Shown here: piece by piece, positions 1 to 5,136 of the stretch
Position numbering within the stretch: position 1 is the first letter of the stretch
Layout: each line of letters begins with the position of its first letter
Assembly (NCBI GenBank): GCA_023251285.1
Contig: JAHEZB010000220.1
Span: forward strand, 1 to 5,136
Length of the DNA: 5,136 nucleotides
Direction: 5' to 3'
Origin: Chitinophagaceae bacterium
GTDB taxonomy: Bacteria; Bacteroidota; Bacteroidia; Chitinophagales; Chitinophagaceae
Position numbers and translations under genes: made by a program
The notes under the pieces: generated by a model
Seen by the model: the letters and a program-made list of their open reading frames with translations, nothing else
The model's database searches: none
What the model was told of the DNA's origin: nothing

Positions 1-1508
1 AATTTGATTATTCGGAGATCACATCTCATTGGAAAAACCCGACAAAACCAATGGAAGACATCACTTCGCAAACCGGCCTTTTATACAAGCATGAAGAAAA
101 TGCTTTCCAGGAATTTAACCGGGAACCATTGCTTCCGCACATGCTTTCTACTGAAGGGCCGGCGCTCAGCGTTGGCGATATAAATCAGGATGGGTTAGAA
201 GATGTTTTTATTGGTTCTTCCAAATGGAAAAAGCCGGTAATTTTTCTTCAACAAACGAATGGAAAATTTATAAAAAAAGATGAGCCAGATCTGGATAAAG
301 ACAGTACTTATGAAGATGTAAGCGCCTGTTTTACCGATGTAAATAACGATGGCTTTCCCGACCTGGTTGTTGCCAGCGGAGGTAATGAATTTTATGGTAA
401 AGATCGCAACCTTACTCCCCGTGTTTATCTCAATGATGGCAAAGCCAATTTTCATAAACTCGATAATGCTTTTGATAGTTTATTTGTAAATGCGTCGTGC
501 GTTGTTCCTTATGATTTTAATGGCGATGGAAAAATGGATTTGTTTATAGGAGGACGATCAGTGCCATGGAATTACGGACAGATTCCTCAATCATACTTAT
601 TGCAAAATGACGGCACAGGAAAGTTTACAGATGTAACAGACAAATACGCAAAAGGCTTGTCACATATAGGCTTTGTAACATCGGCGCTGTGGTTTGATAT
701 TGATAAAGACGGCGACAAAGATTTGATTCTTACTTTAGAATGGGGCGGTATTATTGCATTCATTAATAATCACGGAACCTTTACCAAAAAAATATTAACC
801 GATAAAAAAGGCTGGTGGAATTTTGTGTTGCCGGTGGATCTGAATAATGATGGACACATTGATCTGATTGCAGGAAACTTAGGATTAAATAGTCGCTTAA
901 AAGCAACAAACGATGAACCGGTGCGCATGTACTATAATGACTTTGATGATAATGGCAAAAAGGAACAAATCCTTACCTATTACCTGGATGGAAAAGAAAT
1001 TGAGTTTGCAAATAAAGGAGAATTGGAAAAACAGATTCCTGTGATTAAAAAAAGATTTTTATACGCCCAGGATTTTGCAAAAGCATCTCTGAAAGATATT
1101 TTTACCGAAGGAAAATTAGAAAGTGCCGACACTTTAACTGCCAATTATTTTTCAAATGCAATTCTGATGAATGACGGAAAACTAAACTTCTCGGTGCACG
1201 CAATGCCTTGGCAGGCGCAGCTTTCACCCTTTAAAACCGGTGTGATCATAGATGCGAATGGCGATAATCTACCCGATATTTTATTAGCGGGAAATTATTA
1301 CGATAACAATATTCAGATGGGCAGGTATGATGCCGATTTCGGAACCATTTTATTAAACAAAGGCAATGGAAAATTTGAAGCAGAAACGATTAACGGATTG
1401 CAGATAAAAGGACAGGTGCGCCACATCGGTGAGATCAACATTGGTAAAAAGAAAGCCTATATTCTTGCAAGGAATAATGATAGTACGATGGTGATTCAGT
1501 TTCGGTAG
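1..1508 (+). CDS. FG-GAP/VCBS repeat protein, CRTAC1-like (C-terminal part, 5' end outside window)
   Basis: The reading frame is open from the first complete codon at position 3, so the ATG at 51 is probably internal and the true start lies left of the window; 501 residues are visible before the TAG at 1506-1508. Numbering from that Met, Asp-rich calcium-type loops recur at 43-51 (DINQDGLED), 96-104 (DVNNDGFPD), 155-163 (DFNGDGKMD), 216-224 (DIDKDGDKD), 263-271 (DLNNDGHID), 297-305 (DFDDNGKKE, degenerate) and 401-409 (DANGDNLPD). Most are followed by a hydrophobic strand and a phrase such as LLQNDGTGKF. This is the FG-GAP/VCBS blade pattern of an integrin-alpha-like beta-propeller. The stretch from DITSQTGL through EFNREPLLPH to GPALSVGD resembles the segment that opens the second propeller in long Bacteroidota proteins of about 1,100 residues, which also carry an ASPIC/UnbV domain; that domain would lie off the window. 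Such proteins are normally exported, and binding or adhesion is inferred. Family is confident; the precise role is unknown. Confidence 0.88.
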   Translation, partial: FDYSEITSHWKNPTKPMEDITSQTGLLYKHEENAFQEFNREPLLPHMLSTEGPALSVGDINQDGLEDVFIGSSKWKKPVIFLQQTNGKFIKKDEPDLDKDSTYEDVSACFTDVNNDGFPDLVVASGGNEFYGKDRNLTPRVYLNDGKANFHKLDNAFDSLFVNASCVVPYDFNGDGKMDLFIGGRSVPWNYGQIPQSYLLQNDGTGKFTDVTDKYAKGLSHIGFVTSALWFDIDKDGDKDLILTLEWGGIIAFINNHGTFTKKILTDKKGWWNFVLPVDLNNDGHIDLIAGNLGLNSRLKATNDEPVRMYYNDFDDNGKKEQILTYYLDGKEIEFANKGELEKQIPVIKKRFLYAQDFAKASLKDIFTEGKLESADTLTANYFSNAILMNDGKLNFSVHAMPWQAQLSPFKTGVIIDANGDNLPDILLAGNYYDNNIQMGRYDADFGTILLNKGNGKFEAETINGLQIKGQVRHIGEINIGKKKAYILARNNDSTMVIQFR

Positions 1509-1589
1509 ATGATTATTAAATTATTTCGATTATTGAATTATTGGTGCTAATTGAAGAATAAGATTTCTCCTTATTTATTGCTTTATTGA

Positions 1590-1615
1590 GGAAGTTAAAA
1601 AAATAACTTGTTTCC
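1590..1615. terminator. weak hairpin between convergent genes, possible bidirectional terminator
   Basis: A six-base-pair stem, AAGTTA (1592-1597) with TAACTT (1604-1609), encloses a loop of six A residues; an outer GG/CC pair at 1590-1591 and 1614-1615 would need a bulge. It sits between the stop codons of two convergent genes (1508 and 1630), where a shared terminator is expected. The stem is AT-rich and neither strand has a clean U-tract directly after it, so the terminator role is only a guess. No other candidate is visible in this 121-bp gap. Confidence 0.25.
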
Positions 1616-1629
1616 TGAAAGCAAAAAAA

Positions 1630-2583
1630 TCAAGGCACCGGCGTATAAATATTAGTAATCCACTTGGTAGTATCGGGCTGTTTACTTCTGTCTGTAACCA
1701 GCGATTCAAAAGGAATGGCCATGGCGGTTTTTTGATAATCGCTGATAAAAACCTTCATTTGGTGCAACGCTTCTTCCACCGTTTTATCTCCGCCTTTTAC
1801 TTCTGCTGTCAATACTTTCCATGGCACAAAACGGCTGAATGATATTTCGCTATTTCCGGCAAGCTCTTTATTCACGGGGATTGCCACCATGGTTTCGAAT
1901 GTAGAATCTTCCAGCTTTTTTACATGAAGCATCGGGAAATTATTCTCTGTAGCTTTTTGCGAAGCAATATATTTTTTTAAATTTCCAATTAAAGAATAGA
2001 TTTCAGTTGTAGTAGGATAGGTCGATGAAATCTTTTTTGTAAGAACCATCGTAGAATCTTTCGACATGATTACGTGAAGATTGATCCCGTAAATATTTTC
2101 TTTCTTATCCAAAAACACCCTCAGGCTAGAAAGAATTTCAGACATGTTATTCTTAATATTTTCAGCCTCTTTAAATTTTAATATCCTTGTTACCGGATTA
2201 AAACCGGTTTTTAACACGCATTTCCACATTGCAACTACCGAATCTATGTTCAGTTTGATAATAATAATTTTGCTTTCATGTGTCGAACCATCATAAGTGA
2301 TCGGAACTGCGATTGCGTTATATAATTTTTCAGAGAGATGATAATTATATCCTTTGTAAAAAAATAAGTGTGATGAGTCATCATATTTTTTATTTGAAGA
2401 AGAATCCTGCGGCCACCATTTATGCCACGTCTTTTCGTTGCTCAAAACCCTGAAAGCGCCGTTCACATTACAGTTGATGTATTCAACTTTAGATATTTCT
2501 AATTTCGACGGAATAAAAATGTAAACACCAGCAAATAATAACATGCAAATGGAAACAAAAACGATCAACAGCTTTCTCATCAT
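1630..2583 (-). CDS. Membrane-anchored SRPBCC-like / GyrI-like effector-binding protein
   Basis: This 317-residue protein starts with a membrane segment (about residues 4-24, LLIVFVSICMLLFAGVYIFI) after a short basic N-terminus, so the rest is probably tethered outside the cytoplasmic membrane. Residues about 33-160 look like an SRPBCC (START/polyketide cyclase-like) fold: the opening, with VNGAFRVLSNEKTWHKWWP at 40-58, is the typical first helix in which a Trp-rich turn follows 'V..aF..l.....W..W'. Residues about 165-317 resemble the GyrI-like/AraC effector-binding fold, with the iPV strand at 235-237 and a C-terminal TDRSKQPDTTKWITNIYTPV tail. Such domains bind small hydrophobic ligands. 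No DNA-binding domain is present, so it is not a classical regulator, and the ligand is unknown. The start is one of two adjacent ATG codons (2581-2583 or 2578-2580), with no Shine-Dalgarno sequence. The stop is TGA. It is transcribed alone, convergent with the propeller gene. Domain assignment is by pattern recognition, moderately sure. Confidence 0.8.
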   Translation of the reverse strand: MMRKLLIVFVSICMLLFAGVYIFIPSKLEISKVEYINCNVNGAFRVLSNEKTWHKWWPQDSSSNKKYDDSSHLFFYKGYNYHLSEKLYNAIAVPITYDGSTHESKIIIIKLNIDSVVAMWKCVLKTGFNPVTRILKFKEAENIKNNMSEILSSLRVFLDKKENIYGINLHVIMSKDSTMVLTKKISSTYPTTTEIYSLIGNLKKYIASQKATENNFPMLHVKKLEDSTFETMVAIPVNKELAGNSEISFSRFVPWKVLTAEVKGGDKTVEEALHQMKVFISDYQKTAMAIPFESLVTDRSKQPDTTKWITNIYTPVP

Positions 2584-2606
2584 TTAGAAAAAATAAGATT
2601 ATCGTG

Positions 2607-2637
2607 CAAAATAATCAAAGGAAATGTATTGAATCAA
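2607..2637 (-). promoter_or_regulatory. candidate Bacteroidota-type promoter for the SRPBCC/GyrI-like gene
   Basis: Read on the minus strand, TTG (2637-2635) is followed by a 20-base spacer and TTATTTTG (2614-2607). The Bacteroidota primary sigma factor favours TTG at -33 and TAnnTTTG at -7 with about 19-21 bases between them, so only one of the specified -7 positions differs here. It would start transcription roughly 17-20 bases before the ATG at 2583, which fits the short leaders common in this phylum. AT-rich DNA yields chance matches, so this remains a candidate. Confidence 0.4.
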
Positions 2638-2763
2638 TATCTTTTAAGATCGTTTTTTTATTTGACTGACAATTATATTTCCTTTAAACATAACTCCGGA
2701 GTATTTTATAAAAGTCCGTTTTACTAAATAAAAATCAGCTTATTTATTTGTTTACTCAATCAT

Positions 2764-2786
2764 TAAAAACAAAGCCTCTCGGGCTT
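2764..2786 (-). terminator. intrinsic terminator candidate after the AI-2E gene
   Basis: On the minus strand, AAGCC (2786-2782) and GGCTT (2776-2772) form a five-base-pair stem around the loop CGAGA, followed by a U-rich run (TGTTTTT, ending at 2765). It lies about 20 bases beyond the TAA of the AI-2E frame, where that gene's terminator is expected. The stem is short but GC-containing, and the U-run is broken by one G, so efficiency may be moderate. It would separate the transporter gene from the SRPBCC/GyrI-like gene. Confidence 0.55.
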
Positions 2787-2804
2787 ATGATCAAGTTTGC
2801 CACA

Positions 2805-3656
2805 TTAAACGCTTTCACCTTTCTCTACAATCTTTTGTGATAAAGATTCTTTTATTGACCTGCGCCTGCGCCACAACTGCCCTTTATGATAAACAGGTAC
2901 TTCACTTCCCAATAATTTTCCCCATGGTTTTAAACCTTCTACCCTGGTAAAAATTATTTTCAGAACCGCTATAAATGGAACCGATAAAAACATTCCTGCA
3001 ACTCCCCAAACTGCACCGCCAAGCAAAACAATTATCAAAGAAACAAGCGCATTGATCTTCACCTGGGATGAAACAATGCGCGGTACCAGGATATTGTTAT
3101 CAATAAACTGGATAACTGCATAAGCGATAATAATTCCTAACTGGGTTGAATAACCATCTTTGGTAACTGTTGCAATCAAGACAGGAAGAGCAATTGCAAT
3201 GATGCCGCCAATGTATGGCAACACATTTAATAGCGCGCCAATAACACCAAGCAAAACCGCATATTGAACTCCAAGAATTATTAAAGCGGCTGAATTCAAT
3301 ATCGCAACAATTATAGCTTCCAAAAGCAAACCAACCATATAACTTTGAATAGCATTTTTTGTTTCTTCTAAAACACTACTTACCTGCGTTGAATTTTTTT
3401 CTGCAAAAACCTCATACAGAAAATTCAGGATAAGTGTTTTATAAAAGAGCATAAGAAAAATATAAATAGGCAAAAGAACTACCATGCTTAGGGTACCTAA
3501 AACGGTGCCCAAAGTCTGTCCTATCAATGGCTTCAGGTTGCTGCCTGCCTCGGAAATCATTTGGCTTTGTTTGGCAATGGATAAAGAATAATTATTTTGC
3601 AACCAGAGTTGCAGATTCTGAAAAAGCAGGGAAAACTTCGCTTCCAATAGCGTCAT
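2805..3656 (-). CDS. AI-2E transporter, C-terminal fragment as an open frame
   Basis: This is the larger piece of the interrupted transporter: 283 residues from the first ATG after the nonsense codon, four codons downstream of it, to a TAA. Hydrophobic segments lie at about 50-72, 105-129, 132-163, 171-184 and 203-236, so it keeps most of the predicted permease core, preceded by the periplasmic-type amphipathic region (1-45). The end is a basic tail with RRRR at 263-266. Automated annotation would probably call it as its own gene. Translation by re-initiation at this ATG is possible because it lies so near the stop, but no Shine-Dalgarno sequence supports it. Without the first three helices, independent function seems unlikely. 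Confidence 0.6.
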   Translation of the reverse strand: MTLLEAKFSLLFQNLQLWLQNNYSLSIAKQSQMISEAGSNLKPLIGQTLGTVLGTLSMVVLLPIYIFLMLFYKTLILNFLYEVFAEKNSTQVSSVLEETKNAIQSYMVGLLLEAIIVAILNSAALIILGVQYAVLLGVIGALLNVLPYIGGIIAIALPVLIATVTKDGYSTQLGIIIAYAVIQFIDNNILVPRIVSSQVKINALVSLIIVLLGGAVWGVAGMFLSVPFIAVLKIIFTRVEGLKPWGKLLGSEVPVYHKGQLWRRRRSIKESLSQKIVEKGESV

Positions 3657-3668
3657 ATTCTCAGAAAA

Positions 3669-3929
3669 TTACACAATTTGTGAAGAAATAAAATAAAGTG
3701 TTCCGGCAACAAAAAGAATGGCAAGCAATAAAGAAATGGATATAGCTACAATTCTGTTGATTTTTTTCTTCAAAAGAATATTTACAAAAGGATTTAATAG
3801 AATCGCGATCATCAATGCAAATGCCAGCGGAACAAGAATACTTCTCAATTCAAAAAGCATAAACACAAAAAGCATTATGCCAAAAAGAGTAACTGTTGAC
3901 CTGAAAAAGAAGGGATATTTTTTTTGCAT
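3669..3929 (-). CDS. AI-2E transporter, N-terminal fragment as an open frame
   Basis: This is the smaller piece of the interrupted transporter: 86 residues from ATG 3929 to the premature TAA. It holds three hydrophobic segments (about 11-27, 30-52 and 58-80), with the family-like LVPLAFALMIAILLNPFVN at 32-50 and the basic turn KKKINR at 54-59, and ends at SSQIV. The frame is open further upstream to an ATG at 4031, but those 34 extra residues are low-complexity hydrophobic sequence that starts right after the peptidase terminator and does not look like the family, so the internal start is preferred. Whether a stable product is made is unknown. Confidence 0.55.
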   Translation of the reverse strand: MQKKYPFFFRSTVTLFGIMLFVFMLFELRSILVPLAFALMIAILLNPFVNILLKKKINRIVAISISLLLAILFVAGTLYFISSQIV

Positions 3930-4050
3930 AAATAATGAATGTACTTTGATAAAAAAAAGAACGAGAAATGAAAGGCTTGCATTTATTCTTATAAAATATT
4001 TTAGTAAAATAAAACAAACAGAAGCACACAAAAAATTTTATCTGTTTCAT

Positions 4051-4083
4051 AAAAAAAACCTCACAGGTTTTAAATCCGTGAGG
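4051..4083 (-). terminator. strong intrinsic terminator of the NlpC/P60 gene
   Basis: On the minus strand, CCTCAC (4083-4078) pairs perfectly with GTGAGG (4064-4059). Two further G-C pairs (4077-4076 with 4067-4066) continue the stem past a single bulged T, closing the loop ATTTAAAA. Eight uninterrupted T residues (4058-4051) follow at once. This is a textbook rho-independent terminator about 40 bases beyond the stop codon of the peptidase gene. It insulates the downstream AI-2E gene, which therefore needs its own promoter somewhere in 3930-4050; I could not find a convincing -33/-7 pair there. Confidence 0.88.
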
Positions 4084-4124
4084 CTTGTGAAACCGGAATT
4101 CGGTTATTTGTTCTTTTACTGTAC

Positions 4125-4829
4125 TTAATTTGTATCGGCCATTTTATTATCCTCTACCCTTCCGCCACAAATAAATCTTTTTGCATAATAATGATCATCG
4201 AGGCTGCTTATCGTGACTCCATGCGTCGACGCATGCAGGAAATAATCATTCTCCAGGTAAATTCCTACATGCGAAACGCCGCCATGTGTATTGAAAAAAA
4301 CGAGGTCGCCTTCCTGCAATTGATCTTTGTCAATATGATCGGTGGCATCGTATTGCTGGCGGGCGGTTCTTGGAAGATTAAATCCATAAACAGCAAGTAA
4401 AAGAGCGCCTGTCAAAGCACTGCAGTCAATTCCTCTTTTAGTAGTGCCACCGAGTTTATAGCGGGTTCCAAACCAATTGTCAATGAAACCGAGTAACGAA
4501 ATATTTTTTAAAGACTCCACATCTACATTCATCATCATCGCATATTTGAATTGCAGTGTAGAAAGATTTTCAATTAAAGAGTGAGCAACTTCTGCCACCG
4601 CATTTACTTTTGTCACAACCGGCGCTTCAATATTTTTTATACTTTTTGTACCACCACTTTCTGTAGTTCTTAAAATTCCTTCAGGAGTAAAAGAAATGCC
4701 ATCAATTAAAGAAGGGGAATTGCTTTCGCTGTTGGTAATACTTATTTTATTGACACTGGTTTGTGCATTTGCAAATTGAACGGTGCATGCAAATATGATC
4801 GCGAGACAGGTAACTGCAGGTTTATTCAT
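4125..4829 (-). CDS. Secreted NlpC/P60 (C40) family peptidoglycan peptidase
   Basis: The 234-residue product begins with a signal peptide (about 1-22, likely cleaved after ANA before Gln23), so it acts in the periplasm or at the surface. A weak lipobox-like IFAC at 12-15 is less convincing. Residues 23-110 form a Ser/Thr-rich then helical linker with no domain I recognise. Residues about 111-226 are an NlpC/P60 domain: WFGTRYKLGGTTKRGIDCSALT (119-140) supplies the nucleophile Cys136, GVSHVGIYL (184-192) the catalytic His187, and FLHAS (197-201) the third polar residue His199; LPRTARQQY (152-160) and GDLVFF (174-179) are also typical. Known family members cut bonds next to D-amino acids in peptidoglycan stem peptides (often gamma-D-Glu to diamino acid) during wall remodelling or recycling. 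All catalytic residues are present, so it should be active. It is transcribed alone, between the leader hairpin upstream and the strong terminator at 4051-4083. Confidence 0.93.
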   Translation of the reverse strand: MNKPAVTCLAIIFACTVQFANAQTSVNKISITNSESNSPSLIDGISFTPEGILRTTESGGTKSIKNIEAPVVTKVNAVAEVAHSLIENLSTLQFKYAMMMNVDVESLKNISLLGFIDNWFGTRYKLGGTTKRGIDCSALTGALLLAVYGFNLPRTARQQYDATDHIDKDQLQEGDLVFFNTHGGVSHVGIYLENDYFLHASTHGVTISSLDDHYYAKRFICGGRVEDNKMADTN

Positions 4830-5136
4830 TCTTATCGGGTTATTTTTCGTTTAATTAAAAAAGAAGCAATGTGGCAGATAAAGAAGACGACCGGCATCTC
4901 CTTTATTCTTTTTTAACACAGGCTTAGCTTTAAAGAAACGTTGAGTTTTAATTTTTATTTTCTCAAGTCGGACGAAGATAAGTTTCACATAGTAAAAAAG
5001 CAAAAAAAAATCTACACAAAATCTTAAAAAATATTTTTGCCCCTTCTGTGAATAAATTGACAATATGCAGCCTTGGTTTTTCACGATATTTGCATTTGAA
5101 GTTTGAGAAGTTTTTCTCGCGTCTTTTATCTTGTAT
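4830..5136. other. Noncoding stretch at the right edge upstream of the NlpC/P60 gene
   Basis: No convincing gene lies in these 307 bases. A 77-codon frame on the minus strand (5084-4851) runs through the hairpin and reads as low-complexity Phe/Lys-rich sequence, so I do not call it. The stretch is very AT-rich with several A and T runs. On the plus strand it contains TATTTTTG (5032-5039), an exact match to the Bacteroidota -7 consensus but without a good -33 partner, and GATATTTG (5085-5092), one mismatch from consensus with TTGACA at 5057-5062 somewhat too far upstream. These could belong to a rightward gene beyond the window. No clear promoter for the leftward peptidase gene was found. Confidence 0.4.
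4855..4916 (-). promoter_or_regulatory. long imperfect hairpin in the leader of the NlpC/P60 gene (candidate RNA element)
   Basis: On the minus strand an 11-bp outer stem, TTAAAAAAGAA (4916-4906) with TTCTTTTTTAA (4865-4855), stacks on an 11-bp inner stem, TAAAGGAGATG (4905-4895) with CGTCTTCTTTA (4889-4879), capped by CCGGT. A 13-base bulge (4878-4866) interrupts only the 3' side. Two inner pairs are G-U in the leftward RNA but would be A-C mismatches in the rightward RNA, so the fold favours the sense strand of the peptidase gene. The 3' arm is U-rich, so it could also act as a leaky terminator or the end of a small RNA, although the U-run does not directly follow the inner stem. It lies 25 bases before the start codon. 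I do not recognise it as a named RNA family. Confidence 0.35.

Larger units (their letters stand above)
2805..3929 (-). pseudogene. AI-2E family transporter gene interrupted by one in-frame TAA
   Basis: Read through the stop at 3671-3669, the locus encodes 374 codons in a single frame, close to the usual AI-2E family (PF01594) length of about 340-380. Nothing else is missing. Residues 1-86 hold the first three membrane segments, position 87 is TAA, and the frame continues FSEN-MTLLEAKF, which matches how family members run on after the SSQI motif. The C-terminal half keeps the family signature: PYIGG (238-242), DNNILVPRIV (277-286) and LLGGAVWGVAGMFLSVPF (302-319). AI-2E proteins are polytopic inner-membrane permeases; the name comes from E. 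coli TqsA, which exports autoinducer-2, but most relatives have other or unknown substrates and some are cation antiporters. The ATG at 3929 is chosen because family-like sequence starts there. The frame is otherwise undecayed, so the mutation is recent, a sequencing error, or a real split into two chains. Family confident; functional state uncertain. Confidence 0.8.

Noticed and set aside
195..455. 86-codon minus-strand open frame inside the propeller gene
   Set aside because: It is the antisense shadow of the Asp-rich repeats; the product has no recognisable features.
3669..3671. Stop-codon recoding (TAA read as an amino acid) to restore the AI-2E protein
   Set aside because: TAA is the normal terminator of both the peptidase gene and the AI-2E frame itself, and TAG and TGA end the other two genes, so nothing supports a variant code. 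No recoding structure was evident next to the codon.
3930..4031. Extended N-terminus for the AI-2E protein starting at ATG 4031
   Set aside because: The extra 34 residues are low-complexity, begin right behind the upstream terminator, and precede a start (3929) that already gives a protein of family-typical length.
3718..4128. 136-codon plus-strand open frame over the AI-2E and terminator region
   Set aside because: It lies antisense to the transporter's N-terminal part, runs through the terminator hairpin, and encodes low-complexity Lys/Ile/Phe-rich sequence with no family likeness.
4191..4400. 69-codon plus-strand open frame inside the peptidase gene
   Set aside because: It is antisense to the NlpC/P60 catalytic domain, whose conserved motifs fix the true frame.
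4851..5084. 77-codon minus-strand open frame upstream of the peptidase gene
   Set aside because: The composition is low-complexity, there is no family likeness, and it overlaps the hairpin that better explains the region.
5105..5118. Hairpin GAGAA/TTCTC with a four-base loop near the right edge
   Set aside because: It is only five base pairs in AT-rich DNA, with no U-tract directly after the stem and no gene end nearby; chance is the simpler explanation.

Overview
The window looks like ordinary chromosomal DNA from a member of the Bacteroidota, probably near Chitinophagaceae/Sphingobacteriales. This is inferred from AT-rich composition, the lack of clear Shine-Dalgarno sequences before most genes, a -33/-7 type promoter candidate, and the protein families present. 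No rRNA, tRNA, insertion sequence, CRISPR array or phage gene was seen. Layout from left to right: (1) The 3' part of a large rightward gene for a calcium-loop FG-GAP/VCBS beta-propeller protein of the CRTAC1-like type enters from the left edge and ends at 1508. (2) A 120-bp convergent gap follows. (3) A leftward gene (1630-2583) encodes a membrane-anchored protein with an SRPBCC-like half and a GyrI-like/AraC effector-binding half. (4) A gap of about 220 bp holds a promoter candidate for that gene and a probable terminator of the next. (5) A leftward AI-2E family transporter gene (2805-3929) is cut into two open frames by one in-frame TAA at 3669-3671. (6) A strong leftward intrinsic terminator lies at 4051-4083. 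(7) A leftward gene (4125-4829) encodes a secreted NlpC/P60 cell-wall peptidase. (8) The last 307 bp carry no convincing gene but contain a long imperfect hairpin just upstream of the peptidase gene. The three leftward loci look like separate transcription units: a terminator candidate follows both the peptidase gene and the transporter gene, and the families suggest no shared pathway. All act at the envelope or outside the cell: an exported beta-propeller protein, a membrane-tethered ligand-binding-type protein, an inner-membrane permease-like protein and a peptidoglycan peptidase. I see no novel multi-gene system. The two points most worth a second look are the nonsense codon that splits an otherwise intact AI-2E gene, and the hairpin upstream of the peptidase gene, whose G-U pairs make it more stable as the leftward RNA than as the rightward one.
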